From Burkholderiaceae bacterium (GTDB lineage Bacteria > Pseudomonadota > Gammaproteobacteria > Burkholderiales > Burkholderiaceae_C): a DNA stretch of 64,000 nucleotides. The notes beneath the pieces are model-generated. The model made no database searches. It saw nothing but the letters and a program-made list of their open reading frames with translations, and was not told the origin of the DNA. The stretch covers positions 1 to 64,000 of the forward strand of contig JAEUOU010000002.1 in NCBI GenBank assembly GCA_016790575.1, read 5' to 3'. Position numbers and translations under genes: made by a program. Shown piece by piece: positions 28,904 to 36,443 of this stretch (position 1 is the stretch's first letter; each line of letters begins with the position of its first letter).

Positions 28904-30772
28904 TCAGCGCAGCGGTTGCCAGCGCAGGCCCAGGTACAGGCTGCGCGGCTGCTGGTGGTAGCCATAGACCGTCTGGTAACGCCGGTCGGCGGCATTGTCC
29001 AGGCGCGCACGCAGCTCCACAGCCGACGTCAGGCGCCAGGCCAGCGCCAGGTCCAGCACGCTGTGACCGGCCAGGACGGTGTTCACTGACGCAAAGGTCG
29101 CCGGGTCGCTGTAGCGATCGTCACGTTTGCCGCCGTAGCTCAGGTCGGCGTCCAGGATCAGGGCACCCCAGCGCTGCGTGGCGCCCAGGGACAACAGCGT
29201 CTTGGAACGGCGGATCAGCGGCTTGCCGGTGCTGGCATCCACCGGGTCCTGCAGCGTGAGCGACGAGCGCAGATCGGTCGACCCGACCTTGCCGGTGTAA
29301 GACAGCTCCAGCCCGTCATTGCGGGTACGCCCGATGTTGGCAAACGCGAAGGTGACCGGGTTGTAGTCGATCTGGCTGCGCACCCGCGTATCAAACCAGG
29401 TCGCGCGCAGGCGGTGCGGCCCCTGGTCGAACTGGACGCCGATTTCGTGGCTGCGCGCGCGTTCGGGTTGCAACGCGGGATTGCCGAATCCGGGTGCGTA
29501 CAGATAGCCCAGCGGCGGCGCGTTGAACGCGGTCGAGGTGCTGGCGATGAGGCGCAGTCGCGGCGATACCGGATAGCTGTAGCCCAGAAAGCCGCTGGTC
29601 GCCGACAGCGGGCCCAGTTTGTCGTGGCGCAGGTTGAACTGCAACTGGCCGGACGCGAGCGGGCCTTCGACACCGGCGAAAAGGGCATCGGCGGTACGCT
29701 GAACCTTGTACGGCGTCACAAATGCCGAGGTGCTGGCCGTGCGCACCCGCTGACGCTGCGATTCCAGGCCCGCCGTGCCCAGCCAGTCGCCGCCAAGTCC
29801 CAGGGTATTGACCCAGGCCAGGGTGGTCGCGCCGGTGCGAAAACGGTCGTCCGAACCGAAAAGTCCACTGTCCGACGTGGCACTGTCGTCATGCTGCGAC
29901 GACAGGGTCAGGCGGCTGCGCCAGTTTCCCGAGCGGTAGTCGGAATACAGACTGGCCTGCTGCAGACGGCTCTGCGACGTTTGCCGGTCGGTGGCCGCGC
30001 CATAGGGGTTGTCGTAGCTGGTATCGCCCCGGCTGCGGCTGGCGCGCAGGCCGATGTCGTGCTGCGGCGTCAATGCGTGCTCCAGCGACAGGTTCCACGA
30101 CTGGTTGTCGTAGGCGTCTCGATCGGGGTTGGCGCCGGCAAACTGGGCGGTGTCGACCGCCGAGAAGCCGTCGGTCCGGTAGTCCGACAGCCCGGCGGCC
30201 AGTCGGGTCGCGCCAACCTGCCCGGATGCCTGCACGGCAACTTTGCGGGTGGAGCGCGGCCCGACTTCGGCGGTGATGGCGACCGCCGGCTCGCGCGAAC
30301 CCGCACGGGTGAAGATCTGGATCACGCCGCCGATGGCGCCCGAGCCGTAAATGGCCGACACATTGCCACGCACGATCTCGACCCGCTCGATGGAATCGAG
30401 CATGAGGTGCTCCAGACCGACCCCCCCCGAGGCGTCTTGCCGGGTCTGGGGCACGCCGTCAATCAAGACCAGCGTCTGGCGCGCCGGCGCCCCGCGCAGG
30501 AACACCGTGCCCACCGTGCCGATACCGCCATTCTGGGCGCGCTGCAGGCCCGCTTCACGCTGCAGCAAAGTGGCCAGATCGGTTGCCTGGGACCGCTCTA
30601 TCGCGTCGCGGGTAATGACGGTGGTGTGCTGCAACGTGGCCGATAGCGGCTGGCTGTTGCGGGTGGCGGTGACCACCGTTTCGGACAGATTCCCCTGCCC
30701 GAACGCAGGCACGGCGGCGGCGCAAGCCAGCGGAATGACCGCCAGGCGCGCGCAATGACGAGAGATTTTCAT
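28904..30772 (-). CDS. btuB: TonB-dependent vitamin B12 outer-membrane receptor
   Basis: 622-residue outer-membrane transporter for cobalamin. Signal peptide to about residue 25 (AAAVPAFGQ), a TonB box-like ETVVTAT, a plug domain (TVFLRGAPARQTLVLIDGVP, VEIVRGNVSAIYGSGAIGGVIQIFT) and a 22-strand barrel ending in an aromatic-containing strand (LYLGLRWQPLR). A cobalamin riboswitch precedes it. An in-frame GTG at 30802, four bases after a GGAGG inside a hairpin, is an alternative start adding ten residues. Confidence 0.94.
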   Translation of the reverse strand: MKISRHCARLAVIPLACAAAVPAFGQGNLSETVVTATRNSQPLSATLQHTTVITRDAIERSQATDLATLLQREAGLQRAQNGGIGTVGTVFLRGAPARQTLVLIDGVPQTRQDASGGVGLEHLMLDSIERVEIVRGNVSAIYGSGAIGGVIQIFTRAGSREPAVAITAEVGPRSTRKVAVQASGQVGATRLAAGLSDYRTDGFSAVDTAQFAGANPDRDAYDNQSWNLSLEHALTPQHDIGLRASRSRGDTSYDNPYGAATDRQTSQSRLQQASLYSDYRSGNWRSRLTLSSQHDDSATSDSGLFGSDDRFRTGATTLAWVNTLGLGGDWLGTAGLESQRQRVRTASTSAFVTPYKVQRTADALFAGVEGPLASGQLQFNLRHDKLGPLSATSGFLGYSYPVSPRLRLIASTSTAFNAPPLGYLYAPGFGNPALQPERARSHEIGVQFDQGPHRLRATWFDTRVRSQIDYNPVTFAFANIGRTRNDGLELSYTGKVGSTDLRSSLTLQDPVDASTGKPLIRRSKTLLSLGATQRWGALILDADLSYGGKRDDRYSDPATFASVNTVLAGHSVLDLALAWRLTSAVELRARLDNAADRRYQTVYGYHQQPRSLYLGLRWQPLR

Positions 30773-30799
30773 GGAAAACAAAGACACAACGGATGCCCT

Positions 30800-30819
30800 C
30801 ACCGTCCTCCCCGACGGTG
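30800..30819 (-). promoter_or_regulatory. Hairpin enclosing a Shine-Dalgarno and GTG before btuB
   Basis: A perfect 7-bp stem CACCGTC/GACGGTG with a 6-base loop lies between the riboswitch aptamer and btuB. Read on the minus strand, GGAGG spans the loop and the start of the closing stem, and an in-frame GTG closes the stem. This fits an expression platform that hides the ribosome site when B12 is bound. No T-run follows, so it is not an intrinsic terminator. Confidence 0.5.
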
Positions 30820-30867
30820 CGTGGGCGTCATGACCGTGCGTACCAAACTGGCCGCACGACCGCCTTG

Positions 30868-31065
30868 TTGGCCGGTATCCGGGCTGGTGGAGCGACTTGC
30901 CGCGCCTTCCCGGAAGCCCGAAGGCATTTCCAGTGGCATGGGACAACAAGCGGAATCCGGCTGGATTCGTCCACTTACCGTTGCGGGGGCAGCGCAGGTT
31001 AGGTCAGTCCGACTGTGAACTTTCCCTCCTGCTTCCCGTTGAACTGCGGCATGAGTACCACACCG
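30868..31065 (-). ncRNA. Cobalamin (B12) riboswitch
   Basis: The minus strand shows the conserved parts of the cobalamin aptamer in order: the GGGAAGCAGG and GGGAAA segment near 31030, the B12 box GCGCTGCCCCCGCAACGG (30976-31000 region) with GTAAG after it, GCCACTGG, GGGAAGGCGCGG, and the closing AGCCCGGATACCGGCC. It lies 95 bases upstream of btuB and should lower expression of the B12 uptake genes when cobalamin is plentiful. The ends are approximate. Confidence 0.92.
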
Positions 31066-31141
31066 CAAGCACCAACACCGGACATTGTAAGCGCCAGTCC
31101 CCGCCCCGCCCTAAAATGGGCGGACACATTCAGCGGCATCC

Positions 31142-31366
31142 ATGGCCCCCACCCCTCCCATCGAACAGCTTGCCGACCGCGTCGAGAGGCTCATCCTCCG
31201 CCACGAGGAACTCCAGCGCACCAATACCCTGCTCGCCGAAGAGCTGGCGGCAGTCACGCGGGAACGCGACACCTTGCGCTCGCGTCTGAACGCGGCGCGT
31301 GCCCGGGTTGATGCGCTTATCGAACGCCTTCCGGTGGAAGACCCGGCCGGAGACCTTGGGCCATGA
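31142..31366 (+). CDS. Small coiled-coil protein upstream of zapA
   Basis: 74 residues, almost entirely helical with heptad character (IEQLADRVERLILRHEELQ, LLAEELAAVTRERDTLRSR), a likely parallel coiled coil. Its stop overlaps the zapA start (ATGA at 31363). A short coiled-coil gene coupled to zapA is common in betaproteobacteria and resembles ZapB or a TIGR02449-type protein; a cell-division role is inferred from this pairing. Confidence 0.8.
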   Translation: MAPTPPIEQLADRVERLILRHEELQRTNTLLAEELAAVTRERDTLRSRLNAARARVDALIERLPVEDPAGDLGP

Positions 31367-31734
31367 AACAGATCGAAATTCAGATCATGGGCCAGGGCTA
31401 CCTGCTCGGTTGCCCTGAAGGTGGCGAATCGCGCCTTCTGGAGGCCGTGGAACGGGTCGATACTGCAATGTGCCGCATACGCGACGCCGGCAAGGTACGC
31501 GCCCGCGACCGCATCGCGGTGCTGGCCGCACTCAACCTCGCCTTCGAACTGACCGACCACAGCCTGGGCGAGTGGCAGGCCCGACTGGCCCCCGCAGGGA
31601 CCGCGCCGGCCGCATTGGCGCCTTCTTCCGGCCCTGCGCAAGGCGCGCCGCCGGGTGAAGCGGCCGATCCACGCATCGATGCGCTCATCCACCGCATCGA
31701 CGCCGTGCTCGGGCAAGACGGCCAATTGCTCTGA
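31363..31734 (+). CDS. zapA: Cell division protein ZapA
   Basis: FtsZ-ring stabiliser, 123 residues. The N-terminal beta strand and turn (QIEIQIMGQGYLLGCPEG) and the helical dimerisation region (VRARDRIAVLAALNLAFEL) fit ZapA. A Pro/Ala-rich stretch separates this from a last helix (IDALIHRIDAVL). It is coupled to the coiled-coil gene before it and followed by the 6S RNA gene, the usual zapA-ssrS order. Confidence 0.92.
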   Translation: MKQIEIQIMGQGYLLGCPEGGESRLLEAVERVDTAMCRIRDAGKVRARDRIAVLAALNLAFELTDHSLGEWQARLAPAGTAPAALAPSSGPAQGAPPGEAADPRIDALIHRIDAVLGQDGQLL

Positions 31735-31765
31735 CCCGGCGGCGCCGCTACGCTCTACAATGACA

Positions 31766-31940
31766 GCGTCTGCGGTGCCTGCCGGGCTTTATATTTCCTT
31801 GAACCAATGCTCATTGAGCCCGGGCTTGGAACATCCCCTGGCGAGCGTGATCGTCTCGCGTCAGATGAACCCAACGCCAGGTTGACCTAGCCCACCTGAA
31901 CCCCGGTTCAGGATGCCGGTCCGGTGGCATTCGCAGACGC
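31766..31940 (+). ncRNA. ssrS: 6S RNA
   Basis: A 175-base RNA that mimics an open promoter and binds sigma-70 RNA polymerase. The ends pair perfectly over nine bases (GCGTCTGCG/CGCAGACGC). Inside are the conserved CCTTGAACC and TTGAGCCCGGG segments flanking the central bubble, and TTGACCTAGCCC on the other side. A TACAAT -10 element lies at 31756-31761, right for a start at 31766. The position directly after zapA is the standard one. Confidence 0.9.
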
Positions 31941-31949
31941 CTGTTGCAT

Positions 31950-31987
31950 TCGCCAGCCGTCTCCCTGAAGCCGGCTGGCGATTCTTT
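31950..31987 (+). terminator. Terminator of 6S RNA
   Basis: A perfect 10-bp inverted repeat TCGCCAGCCG/CGGCTGGCGA with a 12-base loop, followed by TTCTTTT. It lies just past the 6S RNA 3' end and just before the next gene's GTG start. Confidence 0.75.
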
Positions 31988-31988
31988 T

Positions 31989-32819
31989 GTGATTGTGCCC
32001 ACTGTGCTGCTGGAACCATTGCTGATCGCTGAACTGGCTTTGCTGGGCCTGGCCACCGGATTCCTGGCGGGCTTGCTGGGTATTGGCGGCGGCATGCTCA
32101 TGGTCCCCTTTCTGACCATGATCCTGGCCGGACGCGGAGTCCATCCCGACCTGGCGGTCAAGGTGGCGATTGCCACTTCGATGGCCACCATTGTTTTCAC
32201 GTCGGTCTCCAGTGTCCGAGCGCATCACCAGCGCGGGGCGGTGCGCTGGGATCTGGTGCGCGGTCTTGCGCCAGGCCTCGTTTTGGGGGGCGCCTTGGCC
32301 AGTCTGGGCATTTTTGCCCTGCTCAAAGGGTCTTGGCTGGCCTTGTTTTTTGCCGTCTTTGTGAGCTTCTCCGCCACCCAGATGCTGCTTGATCGCAAGC
32401 CTGCACCAACTCGGCAGGTGCCGGGAACCGCGGGTCAGTGGGCGGCCGGCGGTGTGATCGGCCTGCTGTCCGGACTCGTGGGTGCGGGGGGCGGATTCGT
32501 CAGCGTTCCGTTCATGACCTGGTGCAATGTGGTCATCCATCAGGCGGTTGCGACCTCTGCCGCGCTGGGGTTTCCGATCGCCGCGTCCAACACGCTCGGT
32601 TACATCATCGCCGGACAGGGTGTTGCCGGTCTGCCGGAGGGCACGCTGGGCTACCTGTGGCTTCCCGCCTTGGGCGTGATTGCCTGCGCCTCTGTACTGA
32701 TGGCCCCGGTGGGCGCCAGGGCGGCCCACCGTTTGCCCGTGCGCCAGCTCAAGCGCGCATTTGCGACCATCCTGTACCTGCTCGCGGCCTACATGTTGTA
32801 CAAGGGCTTGCGCGGCTGA
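31989..32819 (+). CDS. TauE/SafE family sulfite exporter-type permease
   Basis: 276-residue inner-membrane protein with about eight hydrophobic segments and the duplicated TauE motif: GLLGIGGGMLMVPFL near the start and GLVGAGGGFVSVPFMTW in the second half. Members move sulfite, sulfoacetate or other organosulfur anions; the substrate is not readable here. I chose the GTG at 31989 because an upstream in-frame ATG at 31944 lies inside the 6S terminator; a GTG at 31995 is also possible. Confidence 0.85.
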   Translation: MIVPTVLLEPLLIAELALLGLATGFLAGLLGIGGGMLMVPFLTMILAGRGVHPDLAVKVAIATSMATIVFTSVSSVRAHHQRGAVRWDLVRGLAPGLVLGGALASLGIFALLKGSWLALFFAVFVSFSATQMLLDRKPAPTRQVPGTAGQWAAGGVIGLLSGLVGAGGGFVSVPFMTWCNVVIHQAVATSAALGFPIAASNTLGYIIAGQGVAGLPEGTLGYLWLPALGVIACASVLMAPVGARAAHRLPVRQLKRAFATILYLLAAYMLYKGLRG

Positions 32820-32836
32820 AAGCGGCGACTTGCGCT

Positions 32837-33520
32837 TCAGACGGGCGGTGTGACACACCACGGGGCCTGGTCGTGGGCCAGATCCATCCACAAAGCCCAT
32901 CCGGCGGCGCCGATCAGGGCCAGACCCGCCAGGCGCATGGCCCACTCGCCAGCCTTGCCGCCGCGCAGACGCAACAGAAGCCACGGAGCAATCAGCATGG
33001 AAACACTGGTGCCGGCCGCAAACAGGGCCATGGTCAGTGCGCCATCCCGAGGCCCATTGGTCAATGCCGCCACCATCAAGCCGGAGTACAGCAAGCCGCA
33101 AGGCATCAGGGCCCAGGCAACACCGATGGCCAAAGGCGCGCCACTCCCCCAGCGCGCCTGAAGGGCCCGCACGCGGACCCACAGGCCCCGCGCACCTTCT
33201 TCGAGCCATACGGGCTGGCGTGCCTGTACCAACAAAAGCACACCAGTGATCATCACTGCCAGGTGCATCAGCACCCACAACGGCCGAATCGCTGCCGACT
33301 GCGTCGTCATCCAGCCCAGAGCCTGCGCGGAAGCGGCTGCCAGCGCACCCAGAGCGGAATACCCTATGACCCGACCGATCTGGAAGGCCCAGAGCGCCCA
33401 GGTTGAACGGGGGCCGGCCGCCTGGGCGATCCCGGCGCAGGGTGCGCCACACATGGCGATACAGTGTGGTCCCCCCAGCAAACCCATCAGAAGCGCGGTC
33501 AGCGCGAGGGAGCTTTGCAT
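32837..33520 (-). CDS. SafE-like membrane protein of the cbb3 cluster
   Basis: 227-residue protein with six predicted membrane helices. The N-terminal MGLLGGPHCIAMCGAPCAG and the matching ALMPCGLLYSG mark the UreH/DsbD-like TauE/SafE group. Its conserved Cys and His in the membrane suggest metal or electron handling. It begins 9 bases after hemN ends and is probably in its transcript; similar genes accompany cco clusters. A role in copper or heme delivery to the oxidase is plausible but unproven. Confidence 0.82.
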   Translation of the reverse strand: MQSSLALTALLMGLLGGPHCIAMCGAPCAGIAQAAGPRSTWALWAFQIGRVIGYSALGALAAASAQALGWMTTQSAAIRPLWVLMHLAVMITGVLLLVQARQPVWLEEGARGLWVRVRALQARWGSGAPLAIGVAWALMPCGLLYSGLMVAALTNGPRDGALTMALFAAGTSVSMLIAPWLLLRLRGGKAGEWAMRLAGLALIGAAGWALWMDLAHDQAPWCVTPPV

Positions 33521-33529
33521 GCGGGCAGA

Positions 33530-34912
33530 TCAGATGATCTTGGAGAACCGCGCTCGCGTCCGGTCGGCCTGAAGATACCGGTCGAACACCATGGCCACAC
33601 CCCGGACAAAGAACCAGCCGGTCGGTGTGACGCGGATAGCGCCGTCCAGCAACTCGACCAGGCCCCGTTCCTGCATGCCAGCCAGCACGGCCAGTTCGGC
33701 GGCAAAGTACTCGCGAAAGTCGATCAGGTAAGCCAGTTCAATCGACTCGAATACCAGTTCACCCTGGCACATCAGCGCCATGATCACGCCGCGCCGAAGT
33801 ATGTCGTCGCGATTCAGTGCCAGTCCGCGGACAATCGGCAACTGCCCCTGGTCGAGGAAGTCGTAATACTCCTCCAGCGTCTTGGCATTCTGACTGTAGG
33901 TCGCGCCAATGCGGCCAATGGCCGACACCCCCAGCGCGACCAGATCACAATCCGGCTGTGTGCTGTAGCCCTGAAAATTCCGGTGCAAACGGCCCTGGCG
34001 CTTCGCCACCGCAAGTGCATCGTCCGGTAGCGCGAAATGGTCCATGCCGACATAGACGTAGCCGGCATCCAGAAACGCACTGAGAGAGCGGGAAAGCATT
34101 GCCACCTTGGAACCGGCCACCGGCAATTCGGCAGCAATGATCCGGCGCTGGGGCTTGAACCGCTCGGGCAAATGGGCGTAGGCGTACAGCGCAATGCGGT
34201 CGGGCCGCAGTTGGTTCACCTGCGCCAAGGTCCGGTCAAACGACTCCGGCGTCTGTTTCGGCAGACCGTAGATCAGATCGACGTTCACCGACTCAAAACC
34301 CAGCTCCCGGGCGGTTTCGACCAATTCGAACACCTGTTCGGCCGGTTGGATGCGATGCACTGCCTTCTGCACTGCCGGGTCGAAATCCTGAACACCGAAA
34401 CTGAGCCGGTTGAAACCCAATGCTGCCAGGGTTTCCAGGCGCGCACGATCGACTGTGCGTGGATCGACCTCAATCGAATACTCCCCTCCCGGAACGAGTA
34501 CGAAACTGCGCCGCAGCATCGCCATCAGGTCACGCAATTCCGCGTCGCTGAGAAAGGTGGGCGAGCCGCCACCCAGGTGCAGTTGACTGACGGCATGACC
34601 TGTACCGAGATGCGCCGTGTGCAAATCGACTTCGCGTCCCAGGTAGCGCAGGTACTCCGCGCCCCGCTCATGGTGCTTGGTGATGATCTTGTTGCAGGCG
34701 CAGTAGTAACACAGCGACTCGCAAAACGGGATGTGCACGTACAGGGACAAGGGCAATGCCTTGCCGACGCTGCCCTGACGCCGCTGATCAAGCGCCTGGA
34801 TGTACTGGGTCTGCCCAAAGGCCTCGACAAAGCGGTCGGCAGTCGGATAGGACGTGTATCGGGGTCCCGGTACATCAAAACGTTTCAGGAGATCGGGCGA
34901 TACAGCTTCCAT
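33530..34912 (-). CDS. hemN: Oxygen-independent coproporphyrinogen III oxidase
   Basis: Radical-SAM enzyme converting coproporphyrinogen III to protoporphyrinogen IX without oxygen. 460 residues. The cluster cysteines are C64-x3-C68-x2-C71 in PFCESLCYYCACN, followed by GGGSPTFLS. The opening RFDVPGPRYTSYPTADRF is the HemN signature rather than HemW. An FNR box 58 bases upstream (34970) predicts induction at low oxygen, supplying heme for the adjacent cbb3 oxidase. Confidence 0.97.
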   Translation of the reverse strand: MEAVSPDLLKRFDVPGPRYTSYPTADRFVEAFGQTQYIQALDQRRQGSVGKALPLSLYVHIPFCESLCYYCACNKIITKHHERGAEYLRYLGREVDLHTAHLGTGHAVSQLHLGGGSPTFLSDAELRDLMAMLRRSFVLVPGGEYSIEVDPRTVDRARLETLAALGFNRLSFGVQDFDPAVQKAVHRIQPAEQVFELVETARELGFESVNVDLIYGLPKQTPESFDRTLAQVNQLRPDRIALYAYAHLPERFKPQRRIIAAELPVAGSKVAMLSRSLSAFLDAGYVYVGMDHFALPDDALAVAKRQGRLHRNFQGYSTQPDCDLVALGVSAIGRIGATYSQNAKTLEEYYDFLDQGQLPIVRGLALNRDDILRRGVIMALMCQGELVFESIELAYLIDFREYFAAELAVLAGMQERGLVELLDGAIRVTPTGWFFVRGVAMVFDRYLQADRTRARFSKII

Positions 34913-34969
34913 CGGCGCACTCGTGTTTGCAGCAAGCCAGTAATGTCGCCGTAAGTCAACACTTGAACC

Positions 34970-34983
34970 TTGACAAAGATCAA
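34970..34983. promoter_or_regulatory. FNR box between hemN and fnr
   Basis: TTGAC-AAAG-ATCAA differs from the consensus TTGAT-N4-ATCAA by one base. The centre is 64 bases before the hemN ATG, right for class II activation with a short leader. For fnr it overlaps a TTGACA that could be its -35, which would make it an autoregulatory site. The second reading is inference. Confidence 0.75.
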
Positions 34984-35093
34984 GTTACTCTTGCGTACCC
35001 GCTCGCGGTCATGACCCATGTCAGAATCCGGGTGCGCAACTCCTTCTGCACGGCTACGGTGCGAACCCATCAAACCGACATTTACCTGCCAGC

Positions 35094-35819
35094 ATGACAC
35101 CCCAATCGATCAAAGTCGCCTGTTCCAATTGCAATCTCCGGGAACTCTGCATGCCGGTCGGCCTTGCGCCGTCGGATCTGGAACGCATCGATGAAGTCGT
35201 CGCAACGCGTCGAAAGGTCAAGCGTGGCAGCACCTTGTTCAGCAATGGCGAGCGTTTCTCCTCCCTCTATGCCATCCGCACCGGTTTTTTCAAGACCTGC
35301 ATCGCGACGGAAGACGGACGTGACCAGGTCACCGGCTTCCAGATGGCCGGCGAGATCATCGGCCTTGATGGCATCGTCAATGACCACCATACCTGCGACG
35401 CTGTCGCACTGGAGGACGCCGAGGTTTGTGTGATGCCCTTTGATCGTATCGAGGAGCTCTCGCGCGAGGTCACGGCCCTGCAGCACCATGTTCACAAGAT
35501 CATGAGCCGGGAAATTGTCCGTGAGCACGGCGTGATGCTGCTGCTGGGCAGCATGCGGGCCGAAGAACGTCTTGCCGCCTTCCTGCTGAATCTGGTGCAG
35601 CGCCTGCACGCCCGGGGGTTCTCTCAGCACGAACTGATCCTGCGGATGACCCGGGAGGAAATCGGCAGTTATCTTGGACTGAAACTGGAAACCGTGAGCC
35701 GCACGTTCTCGAAATTCGTCGAAGACGGGATTGTGGAAGTCAAACAGCGCCACGTCCGTATCCTCGATACGGAGGCGTTGCGCCACATTGTCAACAACCA
35801 GCAGCCCTTGTGCGAATGA
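35094..35819 (+). CDS. fnr: FNR-family oxygen-sensing transcriptional regulator
   Basis: 241-residue CRP/FNR regulator. The N-terminal cysteines C10, C13 and C19 plus C101 match the four ligands of the oxygen-sensitive [4Fe-4S] cluster of FNR/ANR. The cyclic-nucleotide-like barrel (residues 30-140) is followed by the dimer helix and a helix-turn-helix near 180-205 (EEIGSYLGLKLETVSRTF) with the E-x2-S-R recognition pattern for TTGAT half sites. It is divergent from hemN and beside the cco genes, which carry such boxes. Confidence 0.95.
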   Translation: MTPQSIKVACSNCNLRELCMPVGLAPSDLERIDEVVATRRKVKRGSTLFSNGERFSSLYAIRTGFFKTCIATEDGRDQVTGFQMAGEIIGLDGIVNDHHTCDAVALEDAEVCVMPFDRIEELSREVTALQHHVHKIMSREIVREHGVMLLLGSMRAEERLAAFLLNLVQRLHARGFSQHELILRMTREEIGSYLGLKLETVSRTFSKFVEDGIVEVKQRHVRILDTEALRHIVNNQQPLCE

Positions 35820-35849
35820 GTGCCCGACGGCCCCGGCGGCGACGCTGAA

Positions 35850-36143
35850 TCAGCCGCACTGCCCGTTCTTGGGGCAGCCCTCCGGTCGGTCCGTCACAGG
35901 CAACGGGCACCGGTTGACCTCGAAGGGTGACAGTGAGAGCAGCGTCGTCAAGGCGCCGGACACCATCGTCAATACCCAGAACACAAAAAAGGCGACGGTG
36001 TAGACGCCCTCACGCGACAGTGCCAAAGGACTGCCAAACCAGTGGAGATCCTGGGGGTCCACCATGGCGAAAACCAGCATCTCGATCACGCCCGCCACAA
36101 GGAACGCAGGCCAGGCAATCCACATCAATCGTTGGGCTAGCAT
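35850..36143 (-). CDS. Small two-helix membrane protein of the cco cluster
   Basis: 97 residues with two membrane helices (WIAWPAFLVAGVIEMLVFAM and VYTVAFFVFWVLTMVSGALT), a short outside loop, and a Cys-containing tail (NRCPLPVTDRPEGCPKNGQCG). I do not recognise a named family. It follows ccoH by 39 bases on the same strand and is likely the last gene of the ccoG transcript. The C-x10-C-x5-C tail could bind metal. An AGGAG lies ten bases before the ATG at 36143. Confidence 0.75.
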   Translation of the reverse strand: MLAQRLMWIAWPAFLVAGVIEMLVFAMVDPQDLHWFGSPLALSREGVYTVAFFVFWVLTMVSGALTTLLSLSPFEVNRCPLPVTDRPEGCPKNGQCG

Positions 36144-36182
36144 CTTTTCATCACTCCTGATTCGCTGAAAGTGCCCTGCCAA

Positions 36183-36434
36183 TCAGGGCTTTTTCTCTGC
36201 CGGTAAGGGCACACCCGTCTGGGCATGATTGCGCGCCTGGCCGGCGGGAGCATTGGCGGCATAGGTCTTCGGGTCCAGACCCCCCGCCGTTCGGGACTCG
36301 TCTCGTATCACCGGATCCGGAGTACTGATTGCCAGGTAAAGCGTCACAAAACCTGCCACGACCACAATCGCCGGGCCGGCAATCACCATCCAGACATGGC
36401 CAAATTTCCACCAGGGCTTGGCTGAATCAGACAT
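36183..36434 (-). CDS. ccoH: CcoH/FixH-like cbb3 oxidase assembly protein
   Basis: 83-residue single-span protein (membrane helix about 13-34, VWMVIAGPAIVVVAGFVTLY) with a short periplasmic tail. It is the length and layout of short FixH-like proteins that help assemble the cbb3 complex, and it follows ccoG by 9 bases. AAGGAG precedes the ATG at 36434. The symbol rests on position and topology, as sequence signature is weak. Confidence 0.8.
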   Translation of the reverse strand: MSDSAKPWWKFGHVWMVIAGPAIVVVAGFVTLYLAISTPDPVIRDESRTAGGLDPKTYAANAPAGQARNHAQTGVPLPAEKKP

Positions 36435-36443
36435 CACTTCTCC

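Noticed and set aside
31944-31988. ATG start extending the TauE permease upstream
   Set aside because: It would lie in the 6S RNA terminator stem and add a non-hydrophobic leader; the GTG at 31989 fits the family better.
32076-32092. TTGCTGGGTATTGGCGG, element-like
   Set aside because: It encodes the conserved LLGIGGG motif of the TauE permease and lacks the other blocks.
35965-36000. CTTTTTTGTGTTCTGGGTAT on the minus strand, element-like
   Set aside because: No TAGC block and the spacing is wrong; it encodes a membrane helix of the small cco-cluster protein.
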